From contig NZ_PVEP01000001.1 in assembly GCF_002973535.1 (NCBI RefSeq), positions 124,001 to 188,000 on the forward strand: a DNA stretch of 64,000 nucleotides. The letters run 5' to 3'. Position 1 is the first letter of the stretch, and each line of letters begins with the position of its first letter. This DNA comes from Albidovulum denitrificans (GTDB lineage Bacteria > Pseudomonadota > Alphaproteobacteria > Rhodobacterales > Rhodobacteraceae). The notes beneath the pieces are model-generated. The model saw only the letters and a program-made list of their open reading frames with translations. It had not been told where the DNA came from and searched no databases. Both the position numbers and the translations under genes were made by a program. Shown piece after piece: positions 53,530 to 62,835 of the stretch.

Positions 53530-53952
53530 TCACCGCCCCGGTATGTCGAAGCCCGCAGGCGCCAGATCGAACCCCTCGAAGCGGAAGCCGGGGGAGACGG
53601 TGCAACCGACCAGCGTCCAGTCGCCGGTGCTGCGTGCCGCCTGCCAGTGATGGGCGGGGACGATGATCTGTGGCGCGTCCCCGGACAATAAGTCTGGTCC
53701 AAGGCGATTGTCCTCGACCGGACCTATATCCGTTGCCGAAATCGACAAGATCAGGGGCGATCCGGCATAATAGTGCCAGATCTCGACCGCATCGACCCGG
53801 TGCCAATGGCTCCGCTCGCCCGCTTTCAGCAGGAAATAGATGCAGGTGCCGAAGGCGCGGGGGGCCTCGTTCCCCGCCCAGGTCTGCCTGTACCAGCCGC
53901 CTTCGGGATGCGGTTGAAGGCCCAAAGCGCGAATAATTTCACCAGCTTGCAT
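53530..53952 (-). CDS. Cupin DUF985 family protein
   Basis: 140 aa. The pattern GLQPHPEGGWYRQTW, KAGERSHWHRVDAVEIWHYYAGSPL and PAHHWQAARSTGDWTLVGCTVSPGF matches the cupin_5/DUF985 fold; His residues in HWHRVDAVEIWH are likely metal or substrate ligands. Function unknown. It starts at the ATG at 53952, 95 bases upstream of rarD. Confidence 0.88.
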   Translation of the reverse strand: MQAGEIIRALGLQPHPEGGWYRQTWAGNEAPRAFGTCIYFLLKAGERSHWHRVDAVEIWHYYAGSPLILSISATDIGPVEDNRLGPDLLSGDAPQIIVPAHHWQAARSTGDWTLVGCTVSPGFRFEGFDLAPAGFDIPGR

Positions 53953-53999
53953 GGCAATTCATCCTTTCCCCCGTCCGGGCGCGCCCCGGACCTCATCTC

Positions 54000-54013
54000 T
54001 TGAGATGGATCAA
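54000..54013 (+). promoter_or_regulatory. FNR/NnrR-type box upstream of the globin gene
   Basis: TTGA-GATGGA-TCAA is an exact TTGA-N6-TCAA, the core of the FNR/FixK/NnrR operator. It lies 60 bases before the globin ATG, leaving room for a start site about 41 bases downstream of its centre, as in activated promoters. Confidence 0.6.
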
Positions 54014-54072
54014 TGCGCATCGCGGCGGCGGGGGTCAACATCGCGCAGACCCTGCCGAAGAAGGAATGGCCC

Positions 54073-54489
54073 ATGCCCGAAAGCGCCCCGCAAACCGCCC
54101 TGATCCGCGAATCCTTCGACGAATTGCGCAGCCGCCTCGCGCCCGCTTCGGTCAATTTCTACAACGCGCTCTTTGCCCGCGCGCCGCATCTGCGCAAGCT
54201 GTTCCGCGACGATCTGGCGGGGCAGGGGATGCGCTTCATGTCGACGCTGGGCTATATCATCGAGAATATCAACCGGACCGACGAACTGACCGACCGGCTG
54301 TCGGAAATGGGCCGTATCCACGCCATCATGGGCATCCGCGCCGCCGATTTCGAACCGATGGGCGAGGCGCTGATGGACACATTCCGCGAAGAACTCGGCC
54401 CCCGTTTCACGCCCGAGGTCGAGGCGGCCTGGCGCGCGGCCTATGCCGACCTGTCGAACCGGATCATCGCGCTGGGGGAGATCTCCTGA
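54073..54489 (+). CDS. Single-domain globin
   Basis: 138 aa. The globin pattern shows in LIRESFDELRSRLAPASVNFYNALFARAPHLRKLF (residues 10-44, including the conserved Phe region) with the probable proximal haem His83 in MGRIHAIMGIRAADF and GEALMDTFREELG. It is related to flavohaemoglobin N-termini, so oxygen binding or nitric oxide detoxification is likely. The ATG at 54073 follows AAGGAA. The FNR-type box upstream fits low-oxygen or NO control. Confidence 0.87.
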   Translation: MPESAPQTALIRESFDELRSRLAPASVNFYNALFARAPHLRKLFRDDLAGQGMRFMSTLGYIIENINRTDELTDRLSEMGRIHAIMGIRAADFEPMGEALMDTFREELGPRFTPEVEAAWRAAYADLSNRIIALGEIS

Positions 54490-54536
54490 CAGGCAGGGGA
54501 TGCTGACGCCGCGGGCGCGGCGCCAGCCGTCGTGGC

Positions 54537-55913
<1,377 letters not shown>

Positions 55914-56792
55914 TTACGCCCCGGCAGCGGGGCGGCGGCGCAACCGGGCCTCGCGCGCCAGCGTGTAAAGGCCCGATCCGATGACGATCCCGGCGCCGAT
56001 CAGGGTCCAGAGATCGACGCTTTCGTCAAAGACCGCGATGCCAAGGATCAGCGCGAAGATGATGCGCGAATAGCGAAACGGGGTGACGACGGCGACGTCG
56101 CCGATCCGCATCGCGGCGATGATCGCGTAATAGGCCGCAACGCCGACCACCGCCGTCATCGCCATCATGCCCAGGTTCCGGGCGCTGACCGGCTGCCAGC
56201 CGCCCTGAAACTGCAACAGGACCGCGCCGGCGGGCATGACGGCGAGAAAGCCGTAAAACGCCATCACCAGCGAGGCGACATGGGCCGGTGCCGTCCGCGT
56301 GGCAAGGTCGCGCGCGGCCAGAAGGACCACCGCCGCCACGGCGAGGAGCGAGGCGGGCTGAAACCCCTCCGCCCCCGGACGCACGATGATGAGGACCCCG
56401 GCGAGGCCCACCGCGATGGCGGTCCAGCGCCGCCAGCCGACCGGCGCGCCAAGGACGACCGCCGCCCCCAGCGTCACCACCAGCGGCGTCGCCTGAAGGA
56501 TCGCCGAAGCGATGGACAGCGGCGCGAGGATGAAGGCGGAGACATAGCAGACGGTCCCCAGCATCTCGCTGGCATTGCGCACCACGACCGAGCGCTGAAA
56601 GATCGCCGGGCCGACAAGCGTCAGGCCCCGCGCCCATGCCATCGCGGCAAAGATCGTGGCCCCCATCAGGGAGAGCAGCACAAGGATCTGGCCCGAGGGC
56701 AGGCTGGCGGCGGTCAGCTTGATCAGCGTGTCCTCGACCGCGAACCCGGCCATCGAGGCCACCATAAGGGCGATGCCGCGCAGATTTTCCAT
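55914..56792 (-). CDS. EamA-type DMT transporter
   Basis: 292 aa, ten helices, two EamA repeats (RGIALMVASMAGFAVEDTLIKL and the second starting near residue 150). A predicted small-metabolite exporter with unknown substrate. The ATG at 56792 starts at the first helix. It is 99 bases upstream of the eno start on the same strand. Confidence 0.88.
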   Translation of the reverse strand: MENLRGIALMVASMAGFAVEDTLIKLTAASLPSGQILVLLSLMGATIFAAMAWARGLTLVGPAIFQRSVVVRNASEMLGTVCYVSAFILAPLSIASAILQATPLVVTLGAAVVLGAPVGWRRWTAIAVGLAGVLIIVRPGAEGFQPASLLAVAAVVLLAARDLATRTAPAHVASLVMAFYGFLAVMPAGAVLLQFQGGWQPVSARNLGMMAMTAVVGVAAYYAIIAAMRIGDVAVVTPFRYSRIIFALILGIAVFDESVDLWTLIGAGIVIGSGLYTLAREARLRRRPAAGA

Positions 56793-57336
56793 GCGTGTCC
56801 TCAAGGAAAAGGGCGCGCCGGACGGCCGCCCATGGGCCAAGACCTAGAGGATTTGCGCGAGGTGGGGAAGGGCGGGGCCGGGTGATTCCCGATGCGGGCG
56901 GCCTTGCGGGCGGGGATTCGGTCGACCTACCTCTGCTAGGCGGGTGTCAAGGCATAAAACACCGCATATTGTGGCCTCACCTAGGCTGTCGCGGCGTTTA
57001 TTTTGCCGATTTGCGGGCCGGAACGGCACAATCCGGGTGACGCGGCAGGGTGCTTTCGGCTACGATCCACGGCATCGGACACGGGGCGGGTGCGCTCGCC
57101 CCCGACGGCGCTCAGGCCACAGGCGAGAACACCGGGCGGTAAACACAGAGCCTGAGCGGCGAAACTTCAGATGGGGGCGAAAGCCCCCTTTTTCTTGCCC
57201 GCTTCGTCCCCAACGTCCCTCACGTCACAATCGGCGGAAAGCCGCGCCCACCCCTTGCAGGCGGCAGGCGAAGGGGCCACATATGGCGTGACGCCGGAGA
57301 TCACCGCGCGTGTCCCTAGTGGAGTGGAATGTGACG
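56793..57336. other. 544-bp intergenic region between the EamA and EF-hand genes
   Basis: No protein frame here is convincing. The right half holds three hairpins and a textbook terminator on the plus strand (see 57083-57193). The left half contains CACCGCATATTGTGG (about 56961-56975), which partly resembles an NrdR half-site but is not convincing. Confidence 0.5.
57083..57193 (+). ncRNA. Candidate small RNA ending in a strong terminator
   Basis: Three hairpins in a row on the plus strand: GGGGCG...CGCCCC (about 57083-57102), CGCTCAGGC...GCCTGAGCG (57109-57117 with 57150-57158, 32-base loop), and GGGGGC-GAAA-GCCCCC (57173-57188), the last followed by five T (57189-57193). No gene upstream on this strand would need the terminator. 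The 5' end is unknown; a weak promoter (TGTCAA, 16 bases, TATTGT) about 100 bases earlier is possible. It does not match 6S, SRP, RNase P, tmRNA or a riboswitch I know. Confidence 0.4.
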
Positions 57337-57573
57337 ATGAAACACCTTGTCCTTGCGCTTGGCGCGATCTCTGCCCTTGGCGTGGCCCCGGCCTTTGCCC
57401 AGACCGTGGTCAGCGACACCGACGGCAACGGCACCTATTCCTTCGAGGAGCTTCAGGCAGCCTATCCCGACCTCAAGCAAGGTACCTTCTCCGACATGGA
57501 CGTGAACGGCGACGGTGAGATTGACGCGGATGAGCTTCAGGCCGCGCGCGAAAACGGTACCATCGGCGCCTGA
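57337..57573 (+). CDS. Exported EF-hand calcium-binding protein
   Basis: 78 aa. A signal peptide (MKHLVLALGAISALGVAPAFA) precedes two EF-hand loops: DTDGNGTYSFEE and DVNGDGEIDADE, both with the Dx[DN]xDG pattern. Calmodulin-like small periplasmic proteins of this kind are common in alphaproteobacteria. The ATG at 57337 is preferred over 57310 because the signal peptide starts there. It is followed by a terminator, so it is monocistronic. Confidence 0.85.
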   Translation: MKHLVLALGAISALGVAPAFAQTVVSDTDGNGTYSFEELQAAYPDLKQGTFSDMDVNGDGEIDADELQAARENGTIGA

Positions 57574-57595
57574 TCCCGGACGACCCCGACATTCG

Positions 57596-57630
57596 AACCC
57601 CGGTGCGTCCGCAAACGCGCCGGGGTTTTT
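57596..57630 (+). terminator. Rho-independent terminator of the EF-hand gene
   Basis: AACCCCGG (57596-57603) pairs with CCGGGGTT (57620-57627), with a 16-base loop that can fold further (TGCG/CGCG), followed by five T. It lies 23 bases after the stop. Confidence 0.85.
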
Positions 57631-57668
57631 CATGTCCGCCCGTCCGGGTCACCCGGGCCTTGCGCGCC

Positions 57669-58229
57669 TCAGACGCCGCGCGACAGGGCCGCGACGCCGG
57701 TGCGGGCCACGTCGATCAGGCCAAGCGGGCGCATCAGATCGGCGAAGGCGTCGATCTTCGAAGGCGTCCCGGTCATCTCGAAAACGAAGCTTTCCAGCGT
57801 GCTGTCCACCACATTGGCGCGGAAGATCTCGGCCAGACGCAGCGCCTCGATCCGCTTTTCGCCGGTCCCCGCGACCTTGAACAGCGCCAGCTCCCGTTCC
57901 ACGCTGGCACCCTCGACCGTCAGGTCATGCACCTCATGGACCGGCACCAGCCGACCCAACTGCGCCTTGATCTGGTCGATGACCGAGGGCGTGCCGCGCG
58001 TTACGATGGTGATGCGCGAGCGGTGGCCCGCATGGTCGACCTCGGCCACCGTCAGGCTGTCGATATTGTAGCCCCGGCCCGAGAAAAGCCCGATCACGCG
58101 CGCCAGCACGCCCGCCTCGTTATCGACCAGGACGGCAAGGGTATGGGTCTCATTCGCCTGCGCATGGGGATCGCGCAGGTCATAGGCGGAGTGGCTGGTC
58201 GAGCCCTTCTTGATGTTCAGTGCGGACAT
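57669..58229 (-). CDS. ilvN: Acetolactate synthase small (regulatory) subunit
   Basis: 186 aa. The N-terminal ACT domain (HTLAVLVDNEAGVLARVIGLFSGRGYNIDSLTVAEVD) binds valine for feedback inhibition, and the C-terminal ALS_ss domain follows. ATG 58229 is chosen because AGAGG lies six bases before it; an ATG at 58250 is possible. It is the last gene of the ilvB-(ASST-like)-ilvN set, 46 bases after the middle gene. Confidence 0.94.
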   Translation of the reverse strand: MSALNIKKGSTSHSAYDLRDPHAQANETHTLAVLVDNEAGVLARVIGLFSGRGYNIDSLTVAEVDHAGHRSRITIVTRGTPSVIDQIKAQLGRLVPVHEVHDLTVEGASVERELALFKVAGTGEKRIEALRLAEIFRANVVDSTLESFVFEMTGTPSKIDAFADLMRPLGLIDVARTGVAALSRGV

Positions 58230-58275
58230 TCTTGCCTCTTTCTCGGTCATGTGTCGCGTTTGGCCGGGGCCGGGC

Positions 58276-59673
58276 CTAGCCCTTTTCCGGGCAGGTCCAG
58301 TCGGTCACGGTGAAATAGCTTTCGGGGTAAAGCCGCGCCTCGGTGATCTTCAGGACATAGTCGTCGTTGAAGCGGTTGATATATTCCCAGACCACCTTGC
58401 CGGAAGCGTCGATCTGGAAGGCGCGGCCCGCCTCGAATTCGGTGATGAGGAAGCCGCCCGCCGGGACCGGGTCGATCTTGCCGCGAATGACGCTTAGCAT
58501 CTCTTCGCCGGGGCGGTCGCCATAGACCCTTGTATAGCGGCCGGTGGCCGGATCGACCATGCCGACCTCGGTGACGAAGGGCGCCTTGGGGTCGAAACGG
58601 TCGTAGGTGTTCAGGCTGTTGCGATAGGTGTTGTTGTTGAACATCGCGATCTGCCCGTTGGGCAGGAATTCCGGGTCGTGCTGGCGCCGCCAGGGTCCGG
58701 TCTGGTGCCATTTCACCCGCCATGTGTCGGGGTCCACCACCGCCAGCATGTTGTATTTGCGGAAGGAAATCAGCAGATCGCCCGCCTTGAACATTGGGAA
58801 GGCGGGGGCAAGCGCGGGGGGCAGTTCCTCGATCTTGTTGACGTGGAGAAGATCGGAATGGCCCCCCTCTCCGGCCCAGAAGCTTTCGCCCGTCGCTGTC
58901 AGAACGGGTTCAAGACCGCTGTCATAGAGAAGCCGCATGATCGAATGTTCCTCGATCACCCGGCCGTCTTCCGAGACATGCTGGACCGTGTCGTCGGAAA
59001 ACGCGCCCTTTGGCTGTTTCAGCGTGAAGGGCGGAAACTGGTCTTCCGGGGCGGGGCTTCCGGCGGCGAAGTAGCGCCGACCGGGGACCCAGAAACCGCC
59101 CTCGGCCGCGCGTTCGACGGAATGGTGGCCGGGGCGGTGCAGCGTCCAGATCGGGTCGCCGCAGCGCGAAATGCGCACCGTGCCGACATATTCGTAGTTG
59201 AACGTGACCGAGCCGTCCGGCTCGATCACCGCGCCGTGGATGTCGACATTGCGGTCGGTCTTCGGCGCGCGATTGCCGACATAGTCCAGATCGGTGATGT
59301 AACGGCTGAGCGGCACCGGCCAGTCGGCCACCACCGTGCCGTCGCGGCGCATCAGGCGGATGCCGGTCTGGCCGTCGAAGAAGCTGGTCAGAAGGACAAG
59401 TTCGCCATCCGCGCCGACCTGATTGACCGTCACCCCCGCGCCCGGCTTGCGCGAGGGGCGGATGAAGGTTTCCGGCAGGTCGGTATCCATCTGGCCCGGC
59501 AGTTCGCGCAGGACCTGCTTGAATTCCGACTTCACGGTCTGCACCGCCCGGTAGGCGAAGTTCTTGCGGTCGGCCGAATAGACGCCCGCCAGGAAGCTGG
59601 CCCCCACGACAAGCAGGGGGGCCGCAACCCAGAAGGCCCGGCGCGCGAAGGCATCTGATTTCGGCGCTTTCAC
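58276..59673 (-). CDS. Arylsulfotransferase (ASST)-family-like protein, within the ilv operon
   Basis: 465 aa. One N-terminal membrane helix (AFWVAAPLLVVGASFLAGVY) anchors a large outer domain with repeated beta-propeller-like strands (IRLMRRDGTVVADWPVPLS, DIHGAVIEPDGSVTFNYE, EYINRFNDDYVLKITEARLYPE). It fits the ASST superfamily as I know it, including the HGA...PDGSV segment and a late His-x-Glu/Asp cluster (RQHDPEFLPNGQIAMFNNN). Sulfotransfer itself is unproven. It lies 38 bases after ilvB and 46 before ilvN on the same strand, so it is very probably co-transcribed. It has no known link to branched-chain synthesis. Confidence 0.75.
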   Translation of the reverse strand: MKAPKSDAFARRAFWVAAPLLVVGASFLAGVYSADRKNFAYRAVQTVKSEFKQVLRELPGQMDTDLPETFIRPSRKPGAGVTVNQVGADGELVLLTSFFDGQTGIRLMRRDGTVVADWPVPLSRYITDLDYVGNRAPKTDRNVDIHGAVIEPDGSVTFNYEYVGTVRISRCGDPIWTLHRPGHHSVERAAEGGFWVPGRRYFAAGSPAPEDQFPPFTLKQPKGAFSDDTVQHVSEDGRVIEEHSIMRLLYDSGLEPVLTATGESFWAGEGGHSDLLHVNKIEELPPALAPAFPMFKAGDLLISFRKYNMLAVVDPDTWRVKWHQTGPWRRQHDPEFLPNGQIAMFNNNTYRNSLNTYDRFDPKAPFVTEVGMVDPATGRYTRVYGDRPGEEMLSVIRGKIDPVPAGGFLITEFEAGRAFQIDASGKVVWEYINRFNDDYVLKITEARLYPESYFTVTDWTCPEKG

Positions 59674-59711
59674 AGTCCCGCTCCCTTTCGGTCTGGGCGT
59701 GACATGGCCCG

Positions 59712-61466
59712 TTACACCAGAACCGCGCCGCCCGCCTGAATCGCGCCCTCGGTCGAGGCGTCACCCAGAAGCATCTCGTTATGCGGTTTGCCCGACGGTA
59801 TCATCGGGAAGCAGTTTTCATGCTTCTCGACCAGCACGTCGAGGATGTAAGGCCCGTCATAGTCGAGCATCGCCATGATCGCGTCGTCGAGGTCCTTGGG
59901 GCTGTCCACCTTGGCGCCCTTGCAGCCGAAGGCCTCGGCCAGTTTGGCAAAATCGGGCAGGCTTTCGGACCAGGAATGCGAATACCGCTCACCATGCAGC
60001 AATTGCTGCCACTGGCGCACCATGCCAAGGCGTTCGTTGTTCAGGATGAACTGCTTGACCGGCGCGCGGAACTGCACCGCGGTCCCCATTTCCTGCATGT
60101 TCATCAGCCAGGACGCCTCACCCGCGACGTTGATGACAAGGCTGTCGGGATGGGCGATCTGCACCCCGATAGAGGCGGGCAGGCCATAGCCCATGGTCCC
60201 AAGGCCGCCAGAGGTCATCCAGCGGTTCGGCGCCTCGAAGCCAAGGAACTGCGCCGCCCACATCTGGTGCTGGCCGACCTCGGTCGTGACATAGCGGTCG
60301 CGGTCCTTGGTCAGCGCCTCAAGCCGTTCCAGCGCGTATTGCGGCTTGATCGTCTTGTCGGACCCCTTGTAGGACAGGCAGTTCTTCAGCTTCCACTGTT
60401 CGATCTGCCCCCACCATTTCGCCAGCGCCTCCTTGTTGGTCTTGCGCCCGCGCGCCTTCCAGACCTTCAGAAGGTCTTCCAGCACATGGCCGACATCGCC
60501 GACGATGGGCAGGTCGACATGGATCACCTTGTTGATCGAGGACGGGTCGATATCGACATGGGCCTTCTTCGATTTCGGGCTGAAATCGGCGATCCGTCCG
60601 GTGATGCGGTCGTCGAAGCGCGCGCCGAGGTTGATCAGCAGGTCGCAGCCATGCATGGCCAGGTTGGCCTCATAAAGCCCGTGCATCCCCAGCATGCCGA
60701 TCCAGTTCTTGCCCGATGCCGGATAGGCGCCCAGCCCCATCAGGGTGGAGGTGACCGGAAAGCCCGTCGCATCGGCCAGTTCGCGCAAAAGCTGGCTTGC
60801 CGCGGGGCCGGAATTGATGACCCCGCCGCCGGTATAAAGAACCGGCCGTTCCGCCCGCTCGATCATCGCGGCAAGGTCGGTGATGCCCTCGATATCGCCC
60901 TTCACCTTGGGCTGGTAATGGCTGACCTTCGCCTGTTTCGGCCCCTGATAGGTGCCGGTGGCGAATTGCACGTCCTTCGGGATGTCGATCAGCACCGGGC
61001 CGGGGCGGCCGTGGGTGGCGACATGGAAGGCCTGGTGAAGCGTCTCGGCCAGCTTGTCGGTGTCCTTGGCCAGCCAGTTATGCTTGGTGCAGGGGCGGGT
61101 GATGCCGACGGTGTCGGCCTCCTGAAAGCCATCCGTGCCGATCATGAAGGTCGGCACCTGTCCGGTCAGCACGACAAGGGGGATCGAATCCATCAGCGCG
61201 TCGGTCAGGCCGGTGACCGCATTGGTCGCGCCGGGGCCTGAGGTCACCAGAACGACGCCGGGCTTGCCGGTGGACCGGGCATAGCCCTCGGCCATGTGGA
61301 CCGCGCCCTGTTCGTGGCGCACAAGGATGTGGCGAATGTCGTTTTGCTGGAAGATCTCGTCATAGATCGGTAGCACGGCGCCGCCGGGATACCCGAAGAC
61401 CACCTCGACGCCCTGATCCTTGAGCGCCTGAACCACCATCTTCGCACCGGTCATCTGCCGCGACAT
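59712..61466 (-). CDS. ilvB: Acetolactate synthase large subunit
   Basis: 584 aa ThDP/FAD enzyme making acetolactate for valine, leucine and isoleucine. The catalytic Glu lies in VRHEQGAVHMAEGYAR; FGYPGGAVLPIYDEIF is the N-terminal motif; NLGARFDDRITG lies in the central FAD-binding domain; the ThDP motif reads VAGEASWLMNMQEMGTA. GEA replaces the more common GDG, a variant I associate with alphaproteobacteria. It starts at the ATG at 61466. Expression is predicted to be controlled by the upstream attenuator. Confidence 0.96.
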   Translation of the reverse strand: MSRQMTGAKMVVQALKDQGVEVVFGYPGGAVLPIYDEIFQQNDIRHILVRHEQGAVHMAEGYARSTGKPGVVLVTSGPGATNAVTGLTDALMDSIPLVVLTGQVPTFMIGTDGFQEADTVGITRPCTKHNWLAKDTDKLAETLHQAFHVATHGRPGPVLIDIPKDVQFATGTYQGPKQAKVSHYQPKVKGDIEGITDLAAMIERAERPVLYTGGGVINSGPAASQLLRELADATGFPVTSTLMGLGAYPASGKNWIGMLGMHGLYEANLAMHGCDLLINLGARFDDRITGRIADFSPKSKKAHVDIDPSSINKVIHVDLPIVGDVGHVLEDLLKVWKARGRKTNKEALAKWWGQIEQWKLKNCLSYKGSDKTIKPQYALERLEALTKDRDRYVTTEVGQHQMWAAQFLGFEAPNRWMTSGGLGTMGYGLPASIGVQIAHPDSLVINVAGEASWLMNMQEMGTAVQFRAPVKQFILNNERLGMVRQWQQLLHGERYSHSWSESLPDFAKLAEAFGCKGAKVDSPKDLDDAIMAMLDYDGPYILDVLVEKHENCFPMIPSGKPHNEMLLGDASTEGAIQAGGAVLV

Positions 61467-61501
61467 CGTCTGAAGTCTCCATTCATTCCTGCTTCAGTAA
61501 C

Positions 61502-61527
61502 AAAAAGCCCCGGACCTGATCCGGGGC
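61502..61527 (-). terminator. Attenuator terminator of the ilv operon
   Basis: On the minus strand GCCCCGGA (61527-61520) pairs with TCCGGGGC (61514-61507) across a 5-base loop, followed by TTTTT (61506-61502), 36 bases before the ilvB ATG. A competing 9-bp pairing (GCGCATGGG at 61568-61560 with CCCATGCGC at 61534-61526) overlaps its base by two bases. Confidence 0.85.
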
Positions 61528-61552
61528 GCATGGGAACCGTTATGGTCTACCG

Positions 61553-61600
61553 TCACCGGCCCATGCGCGTCTTTTCTACAAGTACGAGGATCGGAGCCAT
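61553..61600 (-). CDS. ilvL: ilv leader peptide, 15 aa
   Basis: ATG at 61600, stop TGA at 61555-61553; the product is MAPILVLVEKTRMGR. Residues 4-8 are Ile-Leu-Val-Leu-Val, the three amino acids made by the pathway, which is the hallmark of a branched-chain attenuator. AAAGGA lies about 11 bases upstream. It is followed by the terminator hairpin before ilvB. Ribosome stalling here when charged tRNAs are scarce would prevent termination. Too short for standard gene finders. Confidence 0.85.
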   Translation of the reverse strand: MAPILVLVEKTRMGR

Positions 61601-61631
61601 TGCCCGAGGGTCCTTTTGCTGCTGCGCAGCG

Positions 61632-61660
61632 GACATTAGGCAGGCTTTGAAGGGGCGTCA
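61632..61660 (-). promoter_or_regulatory. Sigma-70-type promoter of the ilv operon
   Basis: TTGACG (61660-61655), 17 bases, TAATGT (61637-61632) on the minus strand. Transcription would start near 61625, giving a leader of about 25 bases before the leader peptide. Both hexamers and the spacing are close to consensus. Confidence 0.75.
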
Positions 61661-61756
61661 ACCGGCAAAATCGGGAATAAAATGTCGCAGGGGTGGCGGT
61701 GGTGGCTATTTTAATTGCGTGAGGCGGTCATCCGACGAAAGCTTTGCGAATTTGGG

Positions 61757-62671
61757 TCAGGCCAGAAGCACCATGTAGGCGGCATAGCCCGCCAGCAGGA
61801 CCGCGCCCCCCGCGCGCCCGACCTGGCCGGGGCGGATCGCGAACCACAGCATCGCCAGAATCGCCGCCACCGCCACCCCCATGTCGAGATGGGCAAAGCG
61901 CGGATCGACGGGGATCGGCTCAACAATCGCGGTGATGCCAAGGATGCCGAGGATGTTGAAGATGCAGGAACCGACGATATTGCCCACCGCGATCTCCGAA
62001 TGCCCGCGCAGGGCCGCCATGGCCGAGGTCGCGAGTTCGGGCAGAGAGGTGCCGATGGCGACGATGCTGAGGCCGATCACCGCCTCGGAGACGCCGAAAT
62101 CCCGCGCGATCTCGCTGGCGCTTTCGACCAGCAGCTTCGCCCCGATGATGAGGACGACCAGACCGCCAAGCGCGATCAGCGGGCTGAGGCCGAGCGCGGC
62201 CGACGGCACGTCAAGCGCCTCATGCTCCACCTCCTTGCCCGCGCGGATGCTGACGGCGAGATAGATCAGAAGTGCGGCCACCAGCCCGATCCCCTGCCAG
62301 CGAAAGACCATGCCGCCAAAGAGGATGCCCCAAAGGACAAGGCTCGCCGCCACGACGACGATGAAATCGCGTTTCGTGCGTTCAAAGGAAATTGGCACCG
62401 GCAGGACCAGCGCCGTCAGGCCAAGGATCAGCAGCACATTGGCGATGTTCGACCCGATCACATTGCCGATGGCGATGTCCGGCGCCCCGGCCAGCGCCGC
62501 CTGGACCGAAACCAGAAGCTCGGGCATCGAGGTGCCGAAACCAACGACGGTCAGCCCGATGATCAGTGGCGGGATCACCAGCCGCTGCGCGATACCGACC
62601 GAGCCGCGCACAAGAAACTCACCCCCCAGGAACAGACCGACCAGCCCGAGGACGAAAAGCACATAAACCAC
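61757..62671 (-). CDS. Calcium/sodium antiporter (CaCA family, YrbG type)
   Basis: 304 aa, ten helices in two inverted repeats. Each alpha-repeat has the ion-site motif: GFGTSMPELLVSV with GNVIGSNIANVLL, and AIGTSLPELATSA with GNIVGSCIFNILG. The start is uncertain: GTG at 62671 follows AAAAGGGA; an upstream ATG at 62725 would add a hydrophilic segment. Predicted inner-membrane Na+/Ca2+ or K+ exchanger. Confidence 0.9.
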   Translation of the reverse strand: MVYVLFVLGLVGLFLGGEFLVRGSVGIAQRLVIPPLIIGLTVVGFGTSMPELLVSVQAALAGAPDIAIGNVIGSNIANVLLILGLTALVLPVPISFERTKRDFIVVVAASLVLWGILFGGMVFRWQGIGLVAALLIYLAVSIRAGKEVEHEALDVPSAALGLSPLIALGGLVVLIIGAKLLVESASEIARDFGVSEAVIGLSIVAIGTSLPELATSAMAALRGHSEIAVGNIVGSCIFNILGILGITAIVEPIPVDPRFAHLDMGVAVAAILAMLWFAIRPGQVGRAGGAVLLAGYAAYMVLLA

Positions 62672-62835
62672 GACAGATTCCCTTTTGGTTGCAGCCTTAC
62701 TTCGGGGCTGACGCGGATTTTGCAAGGCCCCGTGGCGTCAGGGCGTGGATTTCCCACGCGGCAGGAACGCGACGGATGGACAATCCCGGCACCCCGCGAC
62801 AAGGATCGCGGGTCACCGGACGCGAGGAGGCGGCA

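Noticed and set aside
56961-56975. NrdR-like box (ACACCGCATATTGTG)
   Set aside because: Only one half resembles the consensus and no ribonucleotide reductase gene is near.
56793-57336. 6S RNA, tmRNA, RNase P RNA or SRP RNA in the long intergenic region
   Set aside because: The conserved cores of these RNAs were looked for and not found; only an unassigned hairpin-rich candidate remains.
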